From the NCBI GenBank assembly GCA_002731665.1, contig PCCJ01000093.1, positions 1 to 9,990 of the forward strand: a stretch of 9,990 nt of DNA, read 5' to 3'. Under the pieces are notes generated by a model, which was given only the letters and a program-made list of their open reading frames with translations, searched no databases and was not told where the DNA came from. Below, piece by piece: positions 1 to 6,653 of this stretch. The DNA is from Actinomycetota bacterium. GTDB taxonomy: Bacteria; Actinomycetota; Acidimicrobiia; Acidimicrobiales; Poriferisodaliceae. Numbering within the stretch: position 1 is the stretch's first letter; each line of letters begins with the position of its first letter. Position numbers and translations under genes: made by a program.

Positions 1-1096
1 CAGAGCTGCGGTAGCCAGCTACAAAAGAATTACTTGCAGTCGAGCCAACTAGGACTTCTGCCTTATCAGTTCCTTGAGGATTTCCTGCGATTTGAATGCG
101 GCTGCCATATTGGTCCGACCATACGAACGGAACCGAGTTGTATGGCTTAGCCGCTTCAGGATTAAGTAAATTTTTGGCTACGAGCATTGCCTGTTCTGTA
201 GCTGCAGTCCAATGTTCAAACCTTTTAGGTTCTGGCCCTATCCATTGATTGGGAACCTTAGCGACATCACCGATTGCGTAGACCCCAGGCGCACCTGCAT
301 TCAAGTACTGGTCGCAAACGATTCCATCAGATATTTCTAAACCTGAATTGGTTAGCCAGTTGGTACATGGCTCAACGCCGATACCTACCACTACTAAATC
401 TGCAGGCAACGTAAGCCCATTGCTCAAAAGTACTGCTTCAACTTGTTCGCTACCGATCACGCGTTGAACTGTCGTCCCCGTCAACAGTGTTACCTGGTTC
501 GCTGAGTGCAGATCCCCACAGATTTTGCCCATTTGAGCACCAAGCCCACGAGTGAGTGGCGTCGTGGCTGCTTCCACGACCGTAGTATGGCACCCTTGGC
601 GTGTAGCAGAGGAAGCAACTTCCGACCCTACGAAGCCAGCACCGATTACGATGACATGAGCGTCTTTCTGAAGTCGAGATTTGATAGCTAACGCGTCGTC
701 GATGGTTCGAAGCACCTCGATACCACTTATTTGAGGTATTCCCGAAAGTTTTCTTGGGGTGGCGCCTGTAGCAATTATTAAAGCATCGTAGCTTAATTGT
801 TCACCACCTACAGTGAGAATTCGTTTGGCTGTGTTTAGTTGTGTGGCTGGTTCGCCAAGGAGTAATTCAATCGAAGCAGAGGCATAAGATGAGGCAGGGT
901 TCAAGGTCAAGTTCTCAGTGTCGGTCTCTCCACTGAGTATTCCTTTTGAAAGGGGAGGCCTGTCGTATGGAAGGTGTACTTCAGACCCGATAAGAGTAAG
1001 TTCGCCTTCGAAACCTTCTACGCGTAAATTTTGTGCCGCTCTAGCGCCAGCTAGTGAAGCGCCAACGACGAGAATCCTGCGGATATCGTTTGTCAT
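1..1096 (-). CDS. NAD(P)H-dependent FAD ferredoxin/rubredoxin reductase (3' end cut by window edge)
   Basis: The frame is open from an ATG at 1096 to the left edge, giving 365 residues; the family usually has about 400-410, so a short C-terminal piece is missing. It belongs to the pyridine-nucleotide-disulfide oxidoreductase fold without a redox disulfide (rhodocoxin/putidaredoxin reductase type). These cytosolic flavoenzymes pass electrons from NAD(P)H through FAD to a small ferredoxin that feeds a P450 or oxygenase. Visible motifs are the FAD dinucleotide loop GASLAG (residues 12-17), YDRPPLSK (44-51), the ATG turn (109-111), the NAD loop GAGFVG (152-157), YAIGD (273-277, FAD flavin site) and EHW (294-296). 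A Glu at the end of the second NAD-domain strand (VVE, 173-175) usually favours NADH over NADPH. No clear Shine-Dalgarno precedes the start. No ferredoxin or oxygenase gene is in the window, so the partner is unknown. The gene is divergent from nrdA. Family assignment is firm; the specific substrate is not. Confidence 0.9.
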   Translation of the reverse strand, partial: MTNDIRRILVVGASLAGARAAQNLRVEGFEGELTLIGSEVHLPYDRPPLSKGILSGETDTENLTLNPASSYASASIELLLGEPATQLNTAKRILTVGGEQLSYDALIIATGATPRKLSGIPQISGIEVLRTIDDALAIKSRLQKDAHVIVIGAGFVGSEVASSATRQGCHTTVVEAATTPLTRGLGAQMGKICGDLHSANQVTLLTGTTVQRVIGSEQVEAVLLSNGLTLPADLVVVGIGVEPCTNWLTNSGLEISDGIVCDQYLNAGAPGVYAIGDVAKVPNQWIGPEPKRFEHWTAATEQAMLVAKNLLNPEAAKPYNSVPFVWSDQYGSRIQIAGNPQGTDKAEVLVGSTASNSFVAGYRSS

Positions 1097-1236
1097 GGGT
1101 GTCGATTCTAGTACTTGTTTCTGGTAGGAAGATTTTTGACTACTCTAAGTGGTTTAATAAATGTTGCCTGACCAGCGATAATCGAAAAGAAAGTTAAAAG
1201 TTCCTTGAAGTAGTCCCTCACAACCTGTACACATGC

Positions 1237-1266
1237 TTGACAACGTTGTAACTACAAGGCTGTAAT
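1237..1266 (+). promoter_or_regulatory. Sigma-70-like promoter for nrdAB
   Basis: A perfect -35 hexamer TTGACA (1237-1242) is followed by an 18-bp spacer and a -10 hexamer TGTAAT (1261-1266), one mismatch from TATAAT. The predicted transcription start is near 1272-1275, leaving a leader of about 95 bases before the GTG of nrdA. This is the best match to a housekeeping promoter that I noticed in the non-coding stretches. The call rests on sequence match and position only. Confidence 0.65.
1240..1257. repeat. Overlapping palindromes in the nrd promoter spacer
   Basis: A perfect 10-bp palindrome ACAACGTTGT (1240-1249) overlaps the last three bases of the -35 box. A second inverted repeat, TTGTA-AC-TACAA (1246-1257), starts inside it. 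Both lie between the -35 and -10 elements, where a repressor would block RNA polymerase. They do not match the published NrdR box (ACACWATATATWGTGT), so any operator role is inference. Confidence 0.4.
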
Positions 1267-1284
1267 CATTAGTCCAGGAATGTT

Positions 1285-1316
1285 GTCGGTTCATTGACCA
1301 GATATTTGGTCGGTTC
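1285..1316. repeat. Direct repeat GTCGGTTC x2 spanning a 16-bp near-palindrome in the nrd leader
   Basis: GTCGGTTC occurs at 1285-1292 and again at 1309-1316, a period of 24 bp. Between and partly overlapping the copies, 1296-1311 reads GACCAGATATTTGGTC, whose two halves are complementary except for one G/T pair. In RNA this pair can wobble, so the element could also fold as a small stem. It sits roughly 20-40 bases downstream of the predicted transcription start. The arrangement suggests a protein-binding site, but no specific regulator is recognised. Confidence 0.45.
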
Positions 1317-1356
1317 TAAGAGTCGTCGATGTTGTGGCTAATGGTGTTGATGTTCT

Positions 1357-1360
1357 GAGG
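1357..1360 (+). promoter_or_regulatory. Ribosome binding site deciding the GTG start of nrdA
   Basis: GAGG lies 7 bases before the GTG at 1368, which is good Shine-Dalgarno spacing. The next in-frame start candidate, ATG at 1425 (residue 20, just before the ATP-cone), has only a weaker purine stretch upstream. The GTG is therefore preferred, giving a short Ser/Glu-rich N-terminal extension. Confidence 0.65.
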
Positions 1361-1367
1361 ACGAAGC

Positions 1368-3767
1368 GTGGCGGTAACTGAAGAAGAAACAGTAAGTAAT
1401 CTAAGCGATAGCTCGGGATCAGCGATGCGCGTTCAGAAGCGTGATAAATCGTTGCAACCCGTGGACGTAAATAAGATTGTTCGCGCTGTCGAACGTTGCG
1501 CAACAGGCCTAGCTGGCGTCGACCCTTTACGTATAGCGACTCGAACTATTTCAGGTTTGCACGATGGCGCCACGACAACAGAACTTGATGAGCTTTCAAT
1601 TCGTACTGCGGCAGCTTTGATCATTGAAGAACCTAACTATTCTCGCCTAGCAGCTCGCTTACTCGGAACTTTTGTAGATAAAGAAGTCCAAAACGAGAAT
1701 GTGTACTCGTTCAGTCAATCAATAGAGCTTGGATTCGACTGCGGGCTGATCCATGGCGATGTCCTGGATTTCGTTCGTGAGAACGCACGCAAGCTTAATG
1801 ATGCGGTAATGGCTGACAGAAATAATCTATTTGAATTTTTTGGTTTGAGGACTGTTTACGACCGTTATCTACTTAGGCATCCCAGCAAAAGGTCAGTAAT
1901 CGAAACTCCGCAATATTTTATGCTACGTGTTTCATGCGGCTTGGCTCGATCAGCCGAAGAAGCGATAACTCTATATGAGCTTATGTCGAGTCTCGAATAT
2001 CTCACTTCAAGCCCGACTTTGTTTAACTCTGGAACTAAACACCCTCAAATGTCTTCTTGCTATCTTCTAGACAGTCCAGAAGATTCTTTAGAGGGCATAT
2101 ACAAAAGATATACCGATGTTGCAAAGCTCTCAAAGTTTGCAGGCGGAATAGGTGTTGCTTGGCATCGAGTACGGTCCAAGGGCTCGTTAATCGAGGGTAC
2201 AAATGGGTTGTCAAACGGAATAGTGCCTTGGCTAAAAACCCTTGATTCATCTGTAGCGGCAGTTAACCAAGGCGGACGTCGAAAAGGCGCTGCTTGTGTT
2301 TACTTAGAGTCATGGCACTCTGACGTTGAAGATTTTCTCGAAATGCGAGATAACACTGGAGACACATCGCGTCGAGCACACAATTTGAACATAGCTAATT
2401 GGATCCCAGATTTATTCATGGAAAGAGTCGAAAAGGACTGGCAGTGGTCGCTCTTTGATCCCAAGGTAGTGCCGCATCTTACAGATTTGTATGGCGATGA
2501 TTTTCGCCAGGCTTACTTAGGAGCCGAACAAGCAGGGCTCTTCGATAAGCAGGTGCCTGCTCGGCAGTTGTATTCACGGATGATGAGAACCCTGGCTCAA
2601 ACTGGCAACGGTTGGGTCACGTTTAAAGATTCCTCCAACCTTAAATGCAATCAAACGGGCAAAGATGGAAACGTTGTTCACCTCTCCAACCTGTGTACCG
2701 AAATTCTCGAAGTTACGAGTCAAGATGAAACAGCAGTATGTAACCTTGGATCGGTTAATTTAGGGAGGCTTGTCCGAAACGGTGAATTTGATTTTGACCG
2801 TTTAGGCGAAGTCGTAAAAACCGCTGTTCCGTTCTTAGATAGGGTCATTGACATTAACTTCTACCCGACTTCAGAAGCGGGTAGCTCGAACAGTAAATGG
2901 CGCCCGGTCGGTTTAGGCCTTATGGGCCTTCAAGACGTGTTTTTTCAGCTCGGTATGACTTTTGATGGGCCAGAAGCTCTTGAACTATCGACTCGAATTA
3001 GTGAAGAGATTTATTACTGGGCACTGTCAGCAAGCTGTGATTTAGCGCAAGAGTATGGAGCCCATGAAGGTTTCGATCAAACTCGAGCCGCTATGGGTGA
3101 TTTGCAATTCGACTTGTGGGGCGTGGAACCTACAGATGCCTCCAAATGGGCGGTGCTTAAAGATCGAATTAGTCAACACGGACTTCGAAATTCACTAACA
3201 ATCGCAATTGCTCCAACAGCGACCATTGCCTCTATAGCTGGATGCTACGAATGTATTGAGCCTCAGGTATCTAACCTTTTCAAACGGGAAACATTGTCCG
3301 GCGAGTTTCTCCAAATCAATCGATACTTAGTACGTGATCTTCAGAAGCAGGGTCTTTGGGATCAGGAAATGGCTGCTCGCATAAAAAGAGCGGAGGGGTC
3401 GATCCAAGGAATAACAGAAATCTCTGAAGATCTAAGGGCGATATATAGAACTGCTTGGGAACTTCCGCAGCGATCTCTGATAGATCTAGCTGCGCAAAGA
3501 GGGGCATATATCGACCAGAGTCAATCTCTTAATTTGTTCATGGAGAGTCCAAGCATTGGAAAACTTTCCTCTATGTACATGCACGCTTGGAAGGTCGGTC
3601 TGAAGACCACCTATTACCTTCGGTCGCGGCCAGCAACTCGCATAAATCAAACTAATTCTGATGAGGGAACTGATAATACAGTGATTGACCCGCCACAGAA
3701 TTTTACTGATGAGGAAGCGTTAGCTTGCTCTCTGGAGAACCCAGAATCGTGTGAAGCATGCGACTAG
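1368..3767 (+). CDS. nrdA: Class I ribonucleoside-diphosphate reductase, alpha (R1) subunit
   Basis: This is the catalytic subunit reducing ribonucleoside diphosphates to deoxy forms for DNA synthesis; it works in the cytosol with the R2 protein encoded next. At 799 residues it is close to E. coli NrdA (761). Residues about 21-107 form an ATP-cone (KRD at 24-26, DVNKI at 33-37), implying ATP/dATP on-off control. The barrel carries the expected active-site set: C231 (SSCYLL, E. coli C225), N441/C443/E445 (NLCTEI, thiyl cysteine C443), C458 (AVCNLG, E. coli C462) and the radical-relay pair Y749-Y750 (TTYYLRSRPA). The C-terminus ends C-E-A-C-D, with C795 and C798 as the mobile dithiol that takes electrons from thioredoxin or glutaredoxin. 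nrdB follows after 54 bp, presumably on the same transcript. The absence of nrdI/nrdH nearby argues against class Ib. No broken or missing key residue is seen. Confidence 0.97.
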   Translation: MAVTEEETVSNLSDSSGSAMRVQKRDKSLQPVDVNKIVRAVERCATGLAGVDPLRIATRTISGLHDGATTTELDELSIRTAAALIIEEPNYSRLAARLLGTFVDKEVQNENVYSFSQSIELGFDCGLIHGDVLDFVRENARKLNDAVMADRNNLFEFFGLRTVYDRYLLRHPSKRSVIETPQYFMLRVSCGLARSAEEAITLYELMSSLEYLTSSPTLFNSGTKHPQMSSCYLLDSPEDSLEGIYKRYTDVAKLSKFAGGIGVAWHRVRSKGSLIEGTNGLSNGIVPWLKTLDSSVAAVNQGGRRKGAACVYLESWHSDVEDFLEMRDNTGDTSRRAHNLNIANWIPDLFMERVEKDWQWSLFDPKVVPHLTDLYGDDFRQAYLGAEQAGLFDKQVPARQLYSRMMRTLAQTGNGWVTFKDSSNLKCNQTGKDGNVVHLSNLCTEILEVTSQDETAVCNLGSVNLGRLVRNGEFDFDRLGEVVKTAVPFLDRVIDINFYPTSEAGSSNSKWRPVGLGLMGLQDVFFQLGMTFDGPEALELSTRISEEIYYWALSASCDLAQEYGAHEGFDQTRAAMGDLQFDLWGVEPTDASKWAVLKDRISQHGLRNSLTIAIAPTATIASIAGCYECIEPQVSNLFKRETLSGEFLQINRYLVRDLQKQGLWDQEMAARIKRAEGSIQGITEISEDLRAIYRTAWELPQRSLIDLAAQRGAYIDQSQSLNLFMESPSIGKLSSMYMHAWKVGLKTTYYLRSRPATRINQTNSDEGTDNTVIDPPQNFTDEEALACSLENPESCEACD

Positions 3768-3776
3768 TTCAACTAG
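3764..3776 (+). repeat. Small inverted repeat over the nrdA stop codon
   Basis: CTAGTT-C-AACTAG is a perfect 6-bp inverted repeat that includes the nrdA TAG stop (3765-3767). As RNA it would form about a 5-bp AT-rich stem with a 3-base loop. It has no following T-tract, so it is not a terminator. It might weakly affect translation or mRNA processing between nrdA and nrdB, but it could be chance. Confidence 0.25.
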
Positions 3777-3821
3777 CTATGACTAACAACCAACTTAAGA
3801 CCGCTAGGAAATAGATATTAA

Positions 3822-4910
3822 ATGGCATTTGCTGAGCAAAATGATTTTTATACGGAATATCCCAACGACCAACTTGATAAAAGGGTTCCTGCCGCTGGAA
3901 CCCAAAGTCAAAACATTTTAGATCCCGGTTTTAACCTCACTCTTAGACCAATGCAGTATCCGGTTTTTTACGACATGTACCGTGACGCGATCAAGAATAC
4001 ATGGACGGTAGAAGAGATTGATTTCTCTGACGACATAGTGGATTTGGACCGGAAGCTACTCCCAGCGGAACGCCATTTAATTAATCGGCTAGTTGCTTTT
4101 TTCGCTACTGGAGATTCGATCGTTTCCAATAACTTAGTACTCAACCTCTATCAGCACATCAATAGTCCAGAAGCTCGGATGTACTTGAGCCGCCAGCTCT
4201 ACGAAGAAGCATTACACGTGCAATTCTACCTGACGCTCCTTGACAGCTATATACCCGATGTAGATGAACGCGCTGAGGCTTTCACTGCGGTCGAAAATAT
4301 TCCATCGATACGCCGTAAAGCAGAATTTTGTTTTAAATGGATGGGAAGTATTTCCGAACTTGATGAGCTCCGTACTTTAGAAGATCGGAAAAAATTTCTA
4401 CTCAACTTAATATGTTTCGCTGCGTGCATAGAAGGTCTTTTTTTCTTTGCGGCTTTTGCGTATGTGTATTTTTTGAGAAGCAAAGGTTACCTGAACGGTC
4501 TAGCAGCAGGGACTAATTGGGTTTTTCGTGATGAGTCATGTCATATGAACTTTGCATTTGCCGTAGTAGAGACAATTCGTAACGAAGAGCCAGAATTGTT
4601 TGACCAAGATTTAACTGAGCGCGTAGTGGAAATGCTTGAAGAAGCTATCGATGTAGAGGCTCAGTTTGCAGTGGACGTTCTGTCTGGTGGTGTTGCAGGC
4701 ATGTCGGCTAAAGACACCAGAACCTATTTAGAATTCGTGGCAGATCAACGGTTAAAAATGCTCGGAATGCCAATTAGATATGGCTCAAAGAATCCTTTTG
4801 ATTTCATGGAACTTCAAGATGTCCAAGAGCTTACTAATTTCTTCGAAAGACCAGTTTCTGCTTACCAAGTAGGTGTTGAAGGAAGCGTCGCATTTGATGA
4901 ATCCTTCTAG
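3822..4910 (+). CDS. nrdB: Class I ribonucleoside-diphosphate reductase, beta (R2) subunit
   Basis: This ferritin-like subunit holds the dimetal site and stable radical that start catalysis in NrdA. Its 362 residues are typical for the family (E. coli 376). Aligned by eye to E. coli NrdB, the metal ligands are D98 (ATGDS), E129 and H132 (EEALH), E204 (CIEG), and E238 and H241 (RDESCH). The radical tyrosine is present as Y136, four residues after H132, so this is a tyrosyl-radical R2 and not the Phe-bearing class Ic type. Hydrophobic pocket residues F208 and F212 are conserved. The relay continues through W61 (NTWTVEE) and the C-terminal tyrosine Y348 (SAYQVG), matching Y749/Y750 of NrdA. The ATG is preceded by AGGAA at 3806-3810, spaced 11 bases. 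The gene follows nrdA and converges on meaB with 21 bp between them. Whether the metal is Fe/Fe or Mn/Fe cannot be read from the sequence. Confidence 0.96.
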   Translation: MAFAEQNDFYTEYPNDQLDKRVPAAGTQSQNILDPGFNLTLRPMQYPVFYDMYRDAIKNTWTVEEIDFSDDIVDLDRKLLPAERHLINRLVAFFATGDSIVSNNLVLNLYQHINSPEARMYLSRQLYEEALHVQFYLTLLDSYIPDVDERAEAFTAVENIPSIRRKAEFCFKWMGSISELDELRTLEDRKKFLLNLICFAACIEGLFFFAAFAYVYFLRSKGYLNGLAAGTNWVFRDESCHMNFAFAVVETIRNEEPELFDQDLTERVVEMLEEAIDVEAQFAVDVLSGGVAGMSAKDTRTYLEFVADQRLKMLGMPIRYGSKNPFDFMELQDVQELTNFFERPVSAYQVGVEGSVAFDESF

Positions 4911-4921
4911 GTGCAGTTTTC

Positions 4922-4937
4922 AGCTAAGCGCTTAGTT
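4922..4937. repeat. Palindrome at the nrdB/meaB convergent junction
   Basis: CTAAGCGCTTAG (4924-4935) is a perfect 12-bp palindrome, extendable by a G-T wobble and an A-T pair to 4922-4937. It covers the meaB stop codon (TAA read on the minus strand, 4932-4934). The RNA could form a stem with a GCGC loop on either strand. Neither side carries a run of T long enough for a standard intrinsic terminator, so a bidirectional transcription-stop role is only a weak possibility. Confidence 0.3.
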
Positions 4938-5918
4938 CTCTAAGAATGTACTTATTAAATGATCGACTGCTGCTACAGGAGTGGTTTGCTCTGTGCGTAC
5001 TTGTGCCTCCAAGATAGGAAGAAGCTCTCGCACTCGTTCATGACTCCTTAGAGCATCTACGAGTCGGTCGTCGAGCATTGCCCACATCCACCTAACTCGC
5101 TGCTCTTCTCTTTTAACTGTTGTCGCCCCGGCTTCGGAAAAAATATTTTTATGGCTCATGATTTTGGCCCAAAGCTCCGAGATGCCTTCGCCGGTTAGGC
5201 CGGCACACGTGACGACAGGAGCCGTCCAGAGATCAGAAGTGGGTGTCATTAGGTGTAGGGCCATTTCGTACTCTTTAGCAGCTACAGCAGCCTTCTGAGC
5301 ATTCTCTCCGTCAGCCTTATTGATAGCCACCATGTCTGCCAGCTCGAGTATCCCTTTTTTGATGCCCTGGAGTTCATCGCCAGCTCCGTGAAGCATCAAG
5401 ACTAAGAAAAAGTCAACCATGTCGGCTACCACAGTTTCTGACTGCCCAACACCAACAGTTTCAACCAGTATCACATCAAATCCGGCTGCTTCGCATATCA
5501 ACATAGTTTCCCGAGTCATACGATTTACACCTCCAAGCTCACCAGAAGTTGGAGATGGGCGTATGAAAGCTGCAGGATGATTTACCAAGGTAGCCATCCG
5601 CGTTTTATCTCCGAGAATTGAGCCGCCAGTCCGGCTCGATGACGGGTCAACTGCCAAGACAGCTACTTTGTGGTCATCTTCGACCAGCTTTGTACCGAGG
5701 TTCTCTATGAAGGTACTTTTCCCGACTCCAGGCACACCCGTGATCCCGACTCTGTGAGCGTTTCCGGCGAAAGGCAAAAGCTGAGTTAGCAGTTCCTGTG
5801 AAAGGGCGCGGTGATCTGGCCGGTAACTTTCAACTAGCGTGATCGCACGACCTATAGAGGCACGATCAGACGACTGTATTCCTTCAGCTAGCTGGGAAAT
5901 AGAAGGAACAGAAGCCAC
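4932..5918 (-). CDS. meaB: Methylmalonyl-CoA mutase-associated GTPase MeaB (ArgK/MMAA family)
   Basis: This G3E-family P-loop GTPase guards methylmalonyl-CoA mutase, gating adenosylcobalamin loading and the release of inactivated cofactor; the human counterpart is MMAA. Its 328 residues are the usual length. Visible motifs are the P-loop GVPGVGKST (61-69), the conserved DPSSSRTGGSILGDKTRM block (91-108, switch region), ETVGVGQSE (153-161, G3 and switch), NKAD (200-203, guanine specificity) and a G5-like stretch near 237-246. The helical C-terminal arm (about 275-328) matches the dimerisation region of the family. The start is GTG at 5918: an in-frame TAA lies two codons upstream, so the gene cannot be longer, and no strong Shine-Dalgarno is seen. 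It shares a strand with mutA/mutB but is separated from them by an opposite-strand gene, so it probably has its own promoter in 5919-6064. Confidence 0.96.
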   Translation of the reverse strand: MASVPSISQLAEGIQSSDRASIGRAITLVESYRPDHRALSQELLTQLLPFAGNAHRVGITGVPGVGKSTFIENLGTKLVEDDHKVAVLAVDPSSSRTGGSILGDKTRMATLVNHPAAFIRPSPTSGELGGVNRMTRETMLICEAAGFDVILVETVGVGQSETVVADMVDFFLVLMLHGAGDELQGIKKGILELADMVAINKADGENAQKAAVAAKEYEMALHLMTPTSDLWTAPVVTCAGLTGEGISELWAKIMSHKNIFSEAGATTVKREEQRVRWMWAMLDDRLVDALRSHERVRELLPILEAQVRTEQTTPVAAVDHLISTFLEN

Positions 5919-5970
5919 ATCTTAGACTGTACAGCGCAATTGTCGTAGCCCTTATTGGTGTGATTGCATT

Positions 5971-5998
5971 TTGAGAAAACTCAAGTACTAGTCTCAAG
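5971..5998. repeat. Short hairpin and CTCAAG direct repeat in the meaB/6065 divergent gap
   Basis: TTGAG-AAAA-CTCAA (5971-5984) is a perfect inverted repeat with 5-bp arms, and TCTCAAG recurs at 5992-5998, giving two copies of CTCAAG 13 bp apart. The element lies in the 146-bp region that must hold the start signals of both meaB and the plus-strand gene at 6065. I found no convincing -35/-10 pair for either gene here. It could be an operator, but the short length leaves chance open. Confidence 0.3.
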
Positions 5999-6064
5999 CT
6001 AATTAATTACCAACCGTGCTTCTAGACTAAATTAAAGGCATAGAGAGGTCTAGGGTTATAACGA

Positions 6065-6619
6065 ATGGGAATAACAAGTCGTCTGTTACAGCGAGGTTCT
6101 AATCGTGTGCACCCTGTCGACGAGTTCCTTGAGCCAGATGAAGAGGTCAAGTGGATGCTCCCGGCGCAAGGAGGGCTACACCCCTTTACGATGCTCGCAT
6201 TTGCTGTAGTAGTACTCGCTGTAGTTGTATTCATCGACGACCGCTCATGGGTTCAAGGCGTAGCGCTATTCATAGTAGTCACGCTCGTCATTGCCGTTCT
6301 TACCACGGCTCGTTACCGCTTAATCGTTATTACTCCCGATGATGTTCTGCTTTTGCGCACTAGGGGTTGGCGACCAGCCAAGCCCGTAGAACTGATTGAT
6401 CGATTTCCTCGAACAGCAAAATTTGAAGTAGGTAATCAGTTCTGGTCACACATTTTGATCGGAAATGAAAAACTTTGGGTGCACAAGCGATATCACGTAA
6501 AACTGAAAGCAGCCGATGAAACGCTAGGACGCGGAACTACTAAAAAAACGCCCTCTTCTGCTTATCGAGCTAATCGTGCAAAGAAAAAAATAAGCAATAA
6601 TCAAAAAAAACGTTATTAA
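6065..6619 (+). CDS. Small membrane protein with two TM helices and a possible PH-like domain, function unknown
   Basis: I do not recognise a named gene. The 184-residue product has a polar N-terminus (about 1-38) and two hydrophobic segments at roughly 41-57 and 63-81, separated by a short charged turn (DDRS), consistent with a TM hairpin. A beta-rich soluble region follows at about 83-150 (YRLIVIT, DDVLLLRTRGW, WSHILIG, EKLWVHKRYH). This layout resembles bacterial membrane-anchored PH-like (DUF304/YdbS-type) proteins, a comparison from appearance only. The tail (156-184) is very rich in Lys/Arg and looks disordered; it could bind nucleic acid or acidic lipids. The ATG at 6065 has AGGG at 6052-6055, 9 bases upstream. 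The gene is divergent from meaB and converges on mutB. Clean coding structure and hydrophobic pattern make it a believable gene; its role is open. Confidence 0.75.
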   Translation: MGITSRLLQRGSNRVHPVDEFLEPDEEVKWMLPAQGGLHPFTMLAFAVVVLAVVVFIDDRSWVQGVALFIVVTLVIAVLTTARYRLIVITPDDVLLLRTRGWRPAKPVELIDRFPRTAKFEVGNQFWSHILIGNEKLWVHKRYHVKLKAADETLGRGTTKKTPSSAYRANRAKKKISNNQKKRY

Positions 6620-6621
6620 CG
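6603..6621 (-). terminator. Possible weak terminator of the mutA-mutB transcript
   Basis: Read on the minus strand, the inverted repeat at 6611-6621 (CGTTA-A-TAACG) is followed by eight T residues (6603-6610). It lies about 33 bases after the mutB stop. The stem is only 4-5 bp and AT-rich, and it overlaps the end of the plus-strand gene at 6065-6619, where the A-run encodes its Lys-rich tail. The T-run may therefore reflect coding and not termination. Low confidence. Confidence 0.25.
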
Positions 6622-6653
6622 ATATGTTTCAGTTCGAATTAGCAGCTTTTTGG

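Larger units (their letters stand above)
1097..1367. other. Divergent intergenic region between ferredoxin reductase and nrdA
   Basis: This 271-bp stretch has no convincing gene. It contains a strong plus-strand promoter-like element (1237-1266), two overlapping short palindromes in that promoter's spacer (1240-1257), an 8-bp direct repeat with a 16-bp near-palindrome between its copies (1285-1316), and the nrdA ribosome binding site (1357-1360). The half nearest the reductase is AT-rich (for example around 1155-1200) and presumably holds the minus-strand promoter, but I could not pick a convincing -35/-10 pair there. Confidence 0.7.

Noticed and set aside
506..1127. Small plus-strand open frames at 506-691 and 918-1127
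   Set aside because: They lie opposite the ferredoxin reductase, whose minus-strand frame is continuous with clear FAD and NAD motifs; the small products show no recognisable family pattern.
1296..1311. Canonical NrdR box or SOS (LexA) box
   Set aside because: The centre of the palindrome differs from the NrdR consensus, and there is no GAAC-N4-GTTC pattern, so it is reported only as an unassigned near-palindrome.
1097..1367. A riboswitch or small RNA in the nrd leader
   Set aside because: The region shows only short inverted repeats with no recognisable cobalamin or other riboswitch core, and no strong stem followed by a T-run.
3822..4910. Class Ic (Chlamydia-type, Mn/Fe, Phe for Tyr) R2
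   Set aside because: The radical position four residues after H132 is Tyr (Y136), not Phe.
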